DNA of 64,000 nt, from positions 1-64,000 of the forward strand of contig DASTKT010000048.1 in assembly GCA_035715725.1 (NCBI GenBank), read 5' to 3'. Made by a program: the position numbers and the translations under genes. The notes under the pieces were generated by a model that searched no databases, was not told the origin of the DNA, and saw nothing but the letters and a program-made list of their open reading frames with translations. Below are positions 23,706-31,494 of this stretch, one piece after another. This DNA comes from JADGGV01 sp035715725. Lineage in GTDB: Bacteria > Gemmatimonadota > Gemmatimonadetes > Longimicrobiales > RSA9. Numbering within the stretch: the stretch's first letter is position 1; each line of letters opens with the position of its first letter.

Positions 23706-24626
23706 ATGATCCTTCCGCCACACCTGTTCCCCGGCGCACGGGTAGCGCTGGTGGCGCCGGCCGGGCCGGTCAGCGCCGAGCGCGCCGAGGGCGCACTGGC
23801 GCGCTGCCGGGCGCTCGGACTCGAGCCCATCCTGGGGTCCGCGGCGCTCGAGCGAAACGGCTATCTCGCGGGGGACGACGCGCGGCGCGCGGCGGACCTG
23901 CAGCGCGCGATCGACGACCCGGGCGTGGACGGGATCTGGGCACTTCGCGGTGGCTACGGAACGATGCGGCTGCTGCCGCTGCTCGACCTCGGGCCGCTGG
24001 CGGAGCGGCCGAAGCCCTTCATCGGCTTCAGCGACAACACCACGCTCCACCTCGCGCTGGCGCGTCTCGGCGTGGCGTCGTACCACGGTCCGCATCCCGG
24101 CGAGAGCGTCACTCCCGTGACCGACGAATGCTTCCGGCGAGTCCTCTTCGAGCCGGAAGCCGCCGGACCACTGCCTCTGCCGGAGGCTGCACCGCGGGTA
24201 TGCACGCTGGTCGCCGGCGTGGCGGAAGGCCCATTGGTCGGGGGGAACCTGGCGCTCGCCGCGGCGGCGTGTGGCACCCCCGCGGCGATGACGTCCGAGG
24301 GGAAGGTGGTCTTTCTGGAGGACGTCGGAGAGCCGGCCTACCGGCTGGACCGGATGCTGATGCAGCTCCGGCTGGCCGGCGCGCTCGACGGCGCCGTGGG
24401 GCTGGCGCTGGGGCGCTTCACGGAGGTGGAGCCGCAAACGAACGACCGCCCGGTGGATGCGGTCTTCCGCGAGGTGGCGGAGTCGCTCGGCGTCCCGGCG
24501 GTCCTCGGGCTGCCGATCGGCCACGTGGCCGACAACTGGACGCTTCCATTGGGGGTTCGGGCGCGGCTCGATGCGGGGGCCGGGATGCTGTCACTCGTGG
24601 AGCCCGCGGTGAGCGGGCGATTCTGA
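23706..24626 (+). CDS. LD-carboxypeptidase (peptidase S66 family)
   Basis: A 306-aa serine peptidase like E. coli LdcA, which removes D-Ala from murein tetrapeptides during recycling. The nucleophile Ser is in KPFIGFSDNTTLH; the Glu and His of the Ser-Glu-His triad are in FLEDVGEPAYRLDRML and GLPIGHVADNWTLP. There is no signal peptide, consistent with a cytoplasmic recycling enzyme. Some S66 members instead hydrolyse microcin C. The length is standard. Confidence 0.91.
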   Translation: MILPPHLFPGARVALVAPAGPVSAERAEGALARCRALGLEPILGSAALERNGYLAGDDARRAADLQRAIDDPGVDGIWALRGGYGTMRLLPLLDLGPLAERPKPFIGFSDNTTLHLALARLGVASYHGPHPGESVTPVTDECFRRVLFEPEAAGPLPLPEAAPRVCTLVAGVAEGPLVGGNLALAAAACGTPAAMTSEGKVVFLEDVGEPAYRLDRMLMQLRLAGALDGAVGLALGRFTEVEPQTNDRPVDAVFREVAESLGVPAVLGLPIGHVADNWTLPLGVRARLDAGAGMLSLVEPAVSGRF

Positions 24627-24667
24627 GCAGCAGAGCCGACCAGGGCGTCATTTCCGGGAGAGGCAAA

Positions 24668-25234
24668 GTGGTCGAGCGGATCTACACGCGCACCGGCGAT
24701 GCGGGGGAGACGGGGCTGTTCGGCGGGGGCCGCGTCTCGAAGGCGAGCCCGCGGGTGGAGGCCTATGGCGAGGTGGACGAGCTGACGGCCCAGCTCGGGT
24801 GGGCGCTGACGCTGGTGGCCGATGCGCGTGTGCGGGAGTGGATCGCGTCGGTGCAGCCGGACCTGCTGGTGGTCGGCTCGCACCTGGCCACGCCGACCTC
24901 CGGACGCGGCCGCCGGCCATGGCTACCGGAGCTGCCCGCCGGGCGCGTCGAGGAGCTGGAGCGCTGGATCGACGAGGCGGAGGACGCGATGCCGGCGCTG
25001 GACGTCTTCATCCTCCCCGGCGGCTCGCCCGGGGGGGCGGCGCTGCACCTCGCGCGGACGGTCTGCCGGCGGGCCGAGCGGCGGGTGGCCGCGCTGGCGG
25101 CGGAGGAGCCGGTCGAGCCGTGGGTCCTGACCTACCTGAACCGGCTGTCGGACCTCCTCTTCGACCTGGCCCGCCTGGAGAACCACCGCAGCGGGACGCC
25201 CGAGCCGCGCTGGGAGCCGCGCAAGGAGAGATGA
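24668..25234 (+). CDS. ATP:cob(I)alamin adenosyltransferase, PduO type
   Basis: Converts cob(I)alamin to adenosylcobalamin. The 188-aa protein starts with IYTRTGDAGETGLFGGGRVSK, the PduO ATP-binding motif, and keeps EAYGEVDELTAQLG and the C-terminal YLNRLSDLLFDLAR. Start is the GTG at 24668, placed after GGGAGAGGC. It overlaps the next gene by 4 nt (ATGA). Confidence 0.93.
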   Translation: MVERIYTRTGDAGETGLFGGGRVSKASPRVEAYGEVDELTAQLGWALTLVADARVREWIASVQPDLLVVGSHLATPTSGRGRRPWLPELPAGRVEELERWIDEAEDAMPALDVFILPGGSPGGAALHLARTVCRRAERRVAALAAEEPVEPWVLTYLNRLSDLLFDLARLENHRSGTPEPRWEPRKER

Positions 25235-25812
25235 GCGGAGGGGGGCGTGCCGGCGCGATGGCGGCGCGGCTCGCGACGCAGGCCCGGGCGCGGGGCATCG
25301 ACGAGGCGGGTGCCGGACACGTCGCGCGTGCGTTCGAGCTCGCGATGAGTCGCCGCGGTCTCGCGGAGGAGGACCCGGGCTACCTGCACCCGGGACGCAC
25401 CGCGCTCATCCTGCTGGAAGACGCCGCGGTGCGCGACGAGACGGTCCTCGCCGCCGGCACGCTGGTGGACGCGGCCAACCCGGGGCTCGCGGTCCCAACG
25501 GCGGAGATCGAGCACGACCTCGGGGCCGCGGAGGCCGCGCTCGTGGCGGCGGTGCCGGTCCCGGCCGCGGCCGACGCGCTGCTCGAGGGGCTGCTCGTGG
25601 CGGAGGAAGCGGTGCGGCTGCTCGCCCTCGCCGACCGGCTCGACCTGGTCCGGCACCTGCACCTGCGGCCATCGGCGGAGTGGGCGGAGACGCACGCGCT
25701 GACCCGCGCCGCATACTTGCCGGTGGCGGAGCGGACGTGCGGTCTGCTGGCCCGGCGGCTACGCTGGTGGTGTGATAGGTTCGCCGCGCGCTACCTAGCC
25801 GGGCGCGGATAA
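25231..25812 (+). CDS. Hypothetical protein, possibly HD-domain-like
   Basis: A 193-aa helical protein whose first half (AFELAMSRRG...YLHPGRTALILLEDAAVRDETVLAAGTL) looks like the helical HD region of RelA/SpoT-type proteins, but the HD metal-binding pair is not evident (no HD dipeptide where expected). It could be a degenerate relative or unrelated. Translationally coupled to the cobalamin adenosyltransferase by an ATGA overlap. Confidence 0.6.
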   Translation: MSGGGRAGAMAARLATQARARGIDEAGAGHVARAFELAMSRRGLAEEDPGYLHPGRTALILLEDAAVRDETVLAAGTLVDAANPGLAVPTAEIEHDLGAAEAALVAAVPVPAAADALLEGLLVAEEAVRLLALADRLDLVRHLHLRPSAEWAETHALTRAAYLPVAERTCGLLARRLRWWCDRFAARYLAGRG

Positions 25813-25904
25813 CCTCGTGGCGCCCCACCCCTTGCGACCCCGCAGGCGCCGACACACTTTTTCCAGCGTACCGACACACCCGATTCACCCGGCGGAGGAC
25901 CGGA

Positions 25905-26138
25905 ATGCCCTACGTGATCGCGGAGCCGTGCATCGGGACCAAGGACGCGAGCTGCGTCGAGGTCTGCCCGGTGGACTGCATATATGAAGGCGAGGACCAG
26001 TACTACATCCACCCGGACGAGTGCATCGACTGCGGCGCGTGCGAGCCGGAGTGCCCGGTTACCGCGATCTTCCCGGACACCGACGTCCCGCCCGAGTGGT
26101 CGTCGTACATTGAGAAGAACCGCGCGCACTTCGAGTAG
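25905..26138 (+). CDS. Seven-iron type ferredoxin
   Basis: A 77-aa electron carrier with two cluster motifs: a first site CIGTKDASCVEVCPVDCIY, in which the spacing matches [3Fe-4S]/[4Fe-4S] ferredoxins, and a second, CIDCGACEPECPVTAI, typical of [4Fe-4S]. The C-terminal WSSYIEKNRAHFE is found in the FdxA-like group of high-GC bacteria. CGGAGGA precedes the ATG. Cluster type is inferred from spacing. Confidence 0.94.
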   Translation: MPYVIAEPCIGTKDASCVEVCPVDCIYEGEDQYYIHPDECIDCGACEPECPVTAIFPDTDVPPEWSSYIEKNRAHFE

Positions 26139-26589
26139 CACCGGCACGCTGATCGCCGCGGTGCTGCTGGTCACGGGCTGCGCCATCCACTCGCAGCGCT
26201 CACCGCGACCGGAGGCCGCGGCGGCCGACGTCACGGCCATGCTCCGATCCTCGGCGGAGTCATGGAACCGTGGCGACCTCGACGGCTTCCTCGACGACTA
26301 CCTGGACTCGCCCGAGACGACGTTCGTCACCGGTCCCGGCCTCATCCACGGCATCGCGCCGATCCGCGAACGCTACCTCCGAAGCTACTGGAAGGGCGGG
26401 CGCCCCGCGCAACTGCTCCGGTTCGAGCAGCTCGTGGTGCGGCCGCTCGGCGCCGACTACGCGCTGGCGACCGGCCGCTACGTGCTGAGCGACCGGGAGA
26501 CCGGCGCCGCCGGGCCGAGCGGAAACTTCTCGCTGGTGCTGCGCCGGACGCCGGCGGGTTGGAAGATCGTGCACGACCATTCGAGCTAG
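26110..26589 (+). CDS. SnoaL/NTF2-like lipoprotein
   Basis: A 159-aa exported protein of the NTF2-like (SnoaL/DUF4440) fold: SSAESWNRGDLDGFLDDYLD at the start of the domain, then LVVRPLGADYALATGRYVL, and ending GWKIVHDHSS. A clean lipoprotein signal (GTLIAAVLLVTGC) is in frame only if translation begins at the TTG at 26110, giving MRRTARTSSS. This start lies inside the end of the ferredoxin gene (29-nt overlap). Later candidates would cut the signal peptide. The role is unknown; the fold is often used for small-molecule binding. Confidence 0.75.
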   Translation: MRRTARTSSSTGTLIAAVLLVTGCAIHSQRSPRPEAAAADVTAMLRSSAESWNRGDLDGFLDDYLDSPETTFVTGPGLIHGIAPIRERYLRSYWKGGRPAQLLRFEQLVVRPLGADYALATGRYVLSDRETGAAGPSGNFSLVLRRTPAGWKIVHDHSS

Positions 26590-26600
26590 GCCCGCGCTCG

Positions 26601-26635
26601 CGCAAGAGGTCGGCTGCGCCGCGCGACCTCTTGCG
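26601..26635. terminator. Hairpin downstream of SnoaL-like gene
   Basis: CGCAAGAGGTCG (26601-26612) pairs perfectly with CGACCTCTTGCG (26624-26635) around an 11-nt loop. A third partial copy, CCTCTTGCGG, follows at 26651. Confidence 0.55.
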
Positions 26636-26685
26636 GCCCGCGCCAGCGGGCCTCTTGCGGGCGGCCGCAGGGCGCCCAAACGCAT

Positions 26686-26718
26686 CGGCGCGCTCGCCCG
26701 GGGAGGGCGAGCGCGCCG
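26686..26718. terminator. Strong GC hairpin before convergent gene
   Basis: CGGCGCGCTCGCCC (26686-26699) pairs with GGGCGAGCGCGCCG (26705-26718) around GGGGA. It lies between convergent genes and probably ends transcription of the small minus-strand gene. Confidence 0.7.
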
Positions 26719-26740
26719 CGTTCGACGGACCGCTGGGTCC

Positions 26741-26968
26741 TTACAGCCCGGCTGCGCGAATGGCGTCCAGCGACTGCTCGGCGGGGAGATTTTCGCCGGC
26801 CGGGACGAGCCCGTTGACGGGCTGCTCGGGACGGCGCGTGAGCAGGAGACTGGCCGCGACGGCTGCGACGGCCAAAAGGCTGACACTCAAGGTGCGAATG
26901 GCTCCTCCCGCGCTGGAGGTGTGATGAAGCTCGACCGGGGACGCATGGTCGGGACTGGCCGAGTGCAT
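26741..26968 (-). CDS. Small single-pass membrane protein
   Basis: A 75-aa protein from the ATG at 26968: a polar N-terminus, one hydrophobic helix (TLSVSLLAVAAVAASLLLT) and an exposed tail (EQPVNGLVPAGENLPAEQSLD then AIRAAGL). The frame is open to 27061, so the start is uncertain. A hairpin terminator follows directly. No family recognised. The upstream 270 bp to the amidohydrolase start is a divergent gap without other visible genes. Confidence 0.55.
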   Translation of the reverse strand: MHSASPDHASPVELHHTSSAGGAIRTLSVSLLAVAAVAASLLLTRRPEQPVNGLVPAGENLPAEQSLDAIRAAGL

Positions 26969-27239
26969 CTTCCGTGCCTGGTGGCGCTTGGAGGCTAATC
27001 GGCGCACTGGCGCGGAGTTGCGGCCGTCTATTGAACGCGCGGCGTCGCCATCCTGTGACAAGAAGTATCGATCGGGTGTACGATTTCACGAGCACCGCCT
27101 CCGGTCGGCCGGCGGCCGCCGGAGTGGAGGGAGAACGGAGCGGGGGCGTCGCCCGGCCCCCGGGGCGGCGTGGCGAGCGCCGCGACGGCACGAATCCGCC
27201 CTGGTGGCGCCGGGGCCCAATCGCAGGTCTGGTGGACGG

Positions 27240-28949
27240 ATGAGGAGATTGATCAGCCCGCTGGTCGTCGCGGTGGTGGCCGGCTGTGCCGTGGTACCGC
27301 AGCCCGCGGACCTGGTGCTGACGGGCGGCGTCGTATGGACGGGCGCGGTCGGGGCACCTACGGGGCAGGCGGTGGCGATCCGGAATGGTCGGATCGTGCG
27401 CGTCGGGACGGACGACGAGGTGCGGAGCTTCGTGGGCCCGGCGACCCGAGAGATCAAGCTGGGGGGCCGGCTGGTCGTTCCGGGCTTCATCGACGACCAC
27501 ACGCACTTCATCTCGGGCGGCTTCCAGCTCGGCAGCGTGGACCTGCGGGACGCGTCGTCGCCGCGGGAGTTCACGGCGCGCATCGCGCGCTTCGTGCGGC
27601 AGGCGCCGACGGGCCGGTGGGTCACGGGCGGCGATTGGGATCACGAGCGGTGGGCGGGCGGGGTGCTCCCTCGACACGAGTGGATCGACTCGGTGACGAA
27701 GGAGACCCCGGTGTTCGTGACCCGGCTGGACGGACACATGGGGCTGGCGAACCGCAAGGCGATGCAACTGGCGGGGATCACGAAGGCGACGAAGGACCCG
27801 GTCGGTGGCACGATCGTGCGGGATGCGAGGACGGGGGAGCCGACGGGGGTGCTGAAGGACGGCGCGATGGACCTGGTGACCACGCTCATCAAGGTGTCGA
27901 ACGCCGAGTACGACGATGCGTTCCGGCGGGCGCAGGCGCATGCGCTGTCGCTGGGCGTGACGATGATCGAGGACATGGGCGGGAACGGCTGGGACGACTT
28001 CGAGACGTTCCGACGCGCGCGGGACTCGGGCGAGCTGAAGCTGCGGGTCTACTCGTTCGTGCCGCTGTCGTCGTGGGAGCGGCTGCGCGATTACGTGGCG
28101 CGGAACGGCACGGGCGACAGCCGGCTACGCTGGGGCGGGCTGAAGGGGTTCGTGGATGGGTCGCTGGGCTCGACGACCGCGTGGTTCTTCCAGCCGTTCA
28201 CGGACGCGCCGAAGACGTCCGGGCTGATGGTGACGGACACGGCGAAGATGCGGGAGTGGATCCTGGGCGCCGACAAGGCGCACCTGCACGTGGCGGTGCA
28301 CGCGATCGGCGACCGCGCGAACGACTGGATCCTGAACACGTACGAGTGGGTGGCGGAGCAGAACGGGAAGCGGGATCGTCGCTTCCGCATCGAGCACGCG
28401 CAGCATCTGCTGCGCAACGACGTGGGGCGCTTCGCGCAACTGGGCGTGCTCCCGTCGATGCAACCGTACCACGCCATCGACGACGGCCGCTGGGCGGAGA
28501 AACGGATCGGTCCGGAGCGGATCAAGACGACGTACGCGTTCCGCAGCCTCCTGAAGGGCGGGGCGCGGCTCATGTTCGGGAGCGACTGGACGGTGGCGCC
28601 GCTGGATCCGCTGCTCGGGATCTACGCGGCGGTCACCCGGCGGACGCTGGACGGCCGCTACCCGACCGGCTGGCAGCCGCAGGAGAAGGTCACGGTGCAG
28701 GACGCGCTGCGGGCATACACCGCGAACAACGCGTACGGCGCGTTCATGGAGCGGGAGCTGGGGAGCCTGGAGCAAGGGAAACGGGCGGACCTGGTGGTGC
28801 TCTCGCAGAACATCCTGAAGATGGACCCGACGCGGATCCCCGAGGCGCGGGTGGACTACACGGTGATCGGCGGCGAGATCGTGTACGTGCGCCCGCAGCA
28901 GGCGGGAGTGGGGCCGGCGAGCGGGCCGCTGGCGGTGGACGCGCACTGA
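27240..28949 (+). CDS. YtcJ-like metal-dependent amidohydrolase, lipoprotein
   Basis: A 569-aa exported amidohydrolase. The signal SPLVVAVVAGC is a lipobox, so the enzyme is probably anchored in the periplasm. The TIM-barrel domain has the metal motif PGFIDDHTHFISGG, HVAVHAIGDRAND, RIEHAQHL and the late Asp in MFGSDWTVAP. The C-terminal KVTVQDALRAYTANNAYGAF and GKRADLVVLSQN close the composite beta domain. The family (YtcJ, COG1574) has no single known substrate. The ATG at 27240 has only a weak GGTGGACGG ribosome binding site. A 20-bp perfect hairpin follows the stop. Confidence 0.9.
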   Translation: MRRLISPLVVAVVAGCAVVPQPADLVLTGGVVWTGAVGAPTGQAVAIRNGRIVRVGTDDEVRSFVGPATREIKLGGRLVVPGFIDDHTHFISGGFQLGSVDLRDASSPREFTARIARFVRQAPTGRWVTGGDWDHERWAGGVLPRHEWIDSVTKETPVFVTRLDGHMGLANRKAMQLAGITKATKDPVGGTIVRDARTGEPTGVLKDGAMDLVTTLIKVSNAEYDDAFRRAQAHALSLGVTMIEDMGGNGWDDFETFRRARDSGELKLRVYSFVPLSSWERLRDYVARNGTGDSRLRWGGLKGFVDGSLGSTTAWFFQPFTDAPKTSGLMVTDTAKMREWILGADKAHLHVAVHAIGDRANDWILNTYEWVAEQNGKRDRRFRIEHAQHLLRNDVGRFAQLGVLPSMQPYHAIDDGRWAEKRIGPERIKTTYAFRSLLKGGARLMFGSDWTVAPLDPLLGIYAAVTRRTLDGRYPTGWQPQEKVTVQDALRAYTANNAYGAFMERELGSLEQGKRADLVVLSQNILKMDPTRIPEARVDYTVIGGEIVYVRPQQAGVGPASGPLAVDAH

Positions 28950-28967
28950 ACGGGCCGGTGACCAGTC

Positions 28968-29010
28968 GCAGAGCGCCCCGGCGGCCGTCACGGCCGCCGG
29001 GGCGCTCTGC
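28968..29010. terminator. Perfect 20-bp-stem terminator hairpin
   Basis: The arm 28968-28987 (GCAGAGCGCCCCGG...) is the exact complement of 28991-29010 around a TCA loop. It lies 18 bp after the amidohydrolase stop. Confidence 0.78.
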
Positions 29011-29143
29011 ATCGGGCGACGTGAGGCGACGATCGGGCGGCCACGCGCGGTCGGCGTTACACACCCGGGGTGGACGACCCGGGCACCGGGGTCTAGCATC
29101 AGGGAGGAGCGGGCCGGAGCCGGCCTGCCGGAGGGAGGATTGG

Positions 29144-29614
29144 ATGGCGCTTCAGGTCGGGGATCTGGCCCCGGACTTCACGGCTTTCGTGCGACCGAAC
29201 GAGCCGGTCAGCCTGCGAGACTTCGCGGGACAGCCGGTCGTGCTCCTGTTCTTTCCGCTGGCCTTCTCGTCCGTGTGCACGCAGGAGATCTGCGGGGTGG
29301 CGGAGGATTACGGGATCTACGAGCGGCTCGGGGCGCAGGTCCTCGGGATCAGCGTGGACTCGCCGTACGTGAACCAGAAGTTCGCGGAGGCCTGCCACGC
29401 GCCGTTCCCGGTGCTCTCGGACTTCAACCGGGAGGCGACGGCGGCGTACGGGGTGCTGCGCGACGAGCTGAACGGGTTGCGGGGCGTGTCGGAGCGCGCG
29501 GCGTTCGTGGTCGGCCGGGATGGCCGGATCGCGTACTCGTGGGTGTCGGCGGACCCGGAGCTGCTGCCGCGGTTCCGGGAGATCCAGCAGGCGCTGCGGC
29601 GGGTGGACGGCTGA
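29144..29614 (+). CDS. Peroxiredoxin (AhpE-like)
   Basis: A 156-aa thiol peroxidase of the AhpC/TSA superfamily. The peroxidatic Cys is in FFPLAFSSVCTQEICGV (the usual PxxxTxxCT has Ser-Val here, as in AhpE-like enzymes), and the conserved Arg is in GVSERAAFVVGRDG. A second Cys in QEIC five residues later and one in EACHAPFP could resolve. GGAGGAT precedes the ATG at 29144. The enzyme is cytoplasmic and detoxifies peroxides. Confidence 0.9.
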   Translation: MALQVGDLAPDFTAFVRPNEPVSLRDFAGQPVVLLFFPLAFSSVCTQEICGVAEDYGIYERLGAQVLGISVDSPYVNQKFAEACHAPFPVLSDFNREATAAYGVLRDELNGLRGVSERAAFVVGRDGRIAYSWVSADPELLPRFREIQQALRRVDG

Positions 29615-29630
29615 TGCGGCGCGACCGCGG

Positions 29631-30929
29631 CTACTCGCGCTCGACGACCATGGCGAAGCCCATGGCGCCGGCGGCGCAGACGGTGATGAGGCCGAGGTTG
29701 CCGCCGGTGCGCTCGAGTTCGCGGAGCAGCGTCATGGTGAGGCGGCCGCCGGTGGCGCCGAACGGGTGGCCGATGGCGATGCTTCCGCCCATGACGTTGA
29801 TCCGGTTCTCGTCCGGGATGCCGACGCGGCGGTCCCGGCCGAGCTTCTCGCGGGCGAACGCGTCGGAGTCGAGGGCCTGGAGGTTGGAGAGGACCTGGGC
29901 GGCGAAGGCCTCGTGCATCTCCATGAGGTCGATGTCGTCCATGGAGACGCCGGCGCGGTCGAGGGCGACGGGCGCGGCGTAGGCGGGTCCCTGGAGGAGC
30001 TGGTCGGCCGGCGAGAGGGCGGAGTAGGCCCAGCTCCGGATGTAGCCGGCCGGGCGGCGTCCCTCGGCTTTCGCGCGCTCCTCGCTCATGAGCAGGACAG
30101 CGGAGGCGCCGTCGGTGAGCGGGGAGGCGTTGCCGGCCGTGACGCTGCCGTAGCGCTTGTCGAAGACCGGCGGGAGCGACGCGAGCTTCTCGAGGCTGGT
30201 GTCGGCGCGGATGCCGTTGTCGCTGGTGAGGACCTGGGCGTAGTCGGGCGGGACGAAGACCGGGACGATCTCGCGGGTCAGCCGGCCGTCCTCGGTGCCC
30301 TGCCAGGCGCGACGGTGGGAGCGGAGCGCCCACATGTCCTGGGCCTGGCGCGGGATGTGGTTCTCCTTGGCCATGCGCTCCGCGCTCTGCCCCATGGACT
30401 CGCCGGTGGTCGGCTCGGCGATGGCGGGCGTGAGCGGCGCGAGGTCCTTCGGTCGGATCGCGGCGAAGGCGCCGACGCGCGCGCCGGCCGATCTGGCGCG
30501 GGACGCCGCGACCAACGCGTTGCGCATCTTCCGGGAGAAGAGGATCGGGATGTCGGAGAGCACCTCGGCGCCGCCCGCGACGACGGTGTCGGCGTAGCCG
30601 AGGGCGATGGTCTCGGCGGCCGAGGTGATGGCCTGATTGGCGGAGGCGCAGGCGCGGGCGACGGAGAACGCCGGGACGCTGGGCGGGAGCCCGGCGCCGA
30701 GCGTGACCTCGCGCGCGATGTTCGGCGCCGTGACAGAGGGCACGACGGTACCGTAGACGAGCTGGTCGATCGCGTGGGGATCGAGCTCGGCCCGGTCGAG
30801 CAGCTCGCGCACGGCGATGGTGCCGAGCTGGATGGCGGTCATGTCCTTGAAGGCGGTGCCCGACCTGGCGAAGGGGGTGCGGACCCCCTCCACGATGGCG
30901 ACGCGCCGCCCGCCATATCCGTGAGCCAT
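29631..30929 (-). CDS. Acetyl-CoA C-acyltransferase (thiolase, FadI-like)
   Basis: A 432-aa thiolase that cleaves 3-ketoacyl-CoA in beta-oxidation. The nucleophilic Cys94 is in SVARACASANQA; other catalytic motifs are MEMHEAFAAQ, MGGSIAIGHPFGATGGR and the proton-transfer Cys in VCAAGAMGFA. Length and sequence fit the FadI rather than the FadA group. No partner FadJ gene is next to it. The gene converges on the peroxiredoxin gene with 16 bp between stops. Confidence 0.94.
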   Translation of the reverse strand: MAHGYGGRRVAIVEGVRTPFARSGTAFKDMTAIQLGTIAVRELLDRAELDPHAIDQLVYGTVVPSVTAPNIAREVTLGAGLPPSVPAFSVARACASANQAITSAAETIALGYADTVVAGGAEVLSDIPILFSRKMRNALVAASRARSAGARVGAFAAIRPKDLAPLTPAIAEPTTGESMGQSAERMAKENHIPRQAQDMWALRSHRRAWQGTEDGRLTREIVPVFVPPDYAQVLTSDNGIRADTSLEKLASLPPVFDKRYGSVTAGNASPLTDGASAVLLMSEERAKAEGRRPAGYIRSWAYSALSPADQLLQGPAYAAPVALDRAGVSMDDIDLMEMHEAFAAQVLSNLQALDSDAFAREKLGRDRRVGIPDENRINVMGGSIAIGHPFGATGGRLTMTLLRELERTGGNLGLITVCAAGAMGFAMVVERE

Positions 30930-31026
30930 GGAGCCTCCCGAAGCCGCGATTGCCGAGGTGATCTAGGCCCCGGGGCGGGCCGGCGCAATCGGAGAACCCC
31001 CTACCGCAGCCGCGGAGCGACCGGAG

Positions 31027-31494
31027 CTACGCACCATTCCCCTCCTCCGCCAGCTTCCGGAGCCCCTCCTCGAGAGCGTTCCAGCCGAGCAGCGCGCACT
31101 TGATGCGGACCGGATAGGCGGCCACGCCGGCGAGGGCGCGGAGGTCGCCGAGCTGCTTGTCGCGGGCGGCGCCGGCGTCGCCGTGCATCATCTCCTTGAA
31201 GCGGCCGGTAAGCGCGAGCGCGTCCGCCCTCGACTTCCCGACGAGCAGGTCGGCCATCATGGAGAGGGAGGCCTGCGAGATGGAGCAGCCGGTGCCCTGG
31301 AAGCGGGCGTCCGCGACGACATCGTCGACGACGCGGAGCTGGAGGCGCACCTCGTCGCCACAGCTCGTGTTCATCATGTGGATGTCGACGTCGGGATCGT
31401 CGATCCGGCCCTGGCGCCGAGGGCGCTTGTAGTGCTCGAGGATCAGCTCCTGGTAGAGCGAGGCGAGCTGCGGCGTCGGCCGGTCGTCGGTCAC
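31027..31494 (-). CDS. sufU: SUF scaffold/zinc-dependent sulfurtransferase SufU
   Basis: A 155-aa IscU/NifU-N-type protein. The three conserved Cys are in NTSCGDEV, FQGTGCSISQAS and PVRIKCALLGW, with Asp after the first. The insertion FKEMMHGD is typical of SufU. It accepts persulfide sulfur from SufS. The GTG at 31494 overlaps the sufS stop (GTGA), so it is coupled as the last gene of the SUF operon. Confidence 0.95.
   Translation of the reverse strand: MTDDRPTPQLASLYQELILEHYKRPRRQGRIDDPDVDIHMMNTSCGDEVRLQLRVVDDVVADARFQGTGCSISQASLSMMADLLVGKSRADALALTGRFKEMMHGDAGAARDKQLGDLRALAGVAAYPVRIKCALLGWNALEEGLRKLAEEGNGA

Noticed and set aside
26586..27941. Minus-strand frame of 451 codons opposite the amidohydrolase
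   Set aside because: The plus strand encodes a clear amidohydrolase; the opposing translation is Arg/His/Pro-rich without any domain.
29144..29614. Second selenoprotein candidate (peroxiredoxin) and msrA at 49201
   Set aside because: Both have Cys codons at the catalytic positions; no in-frame UGA is involved.
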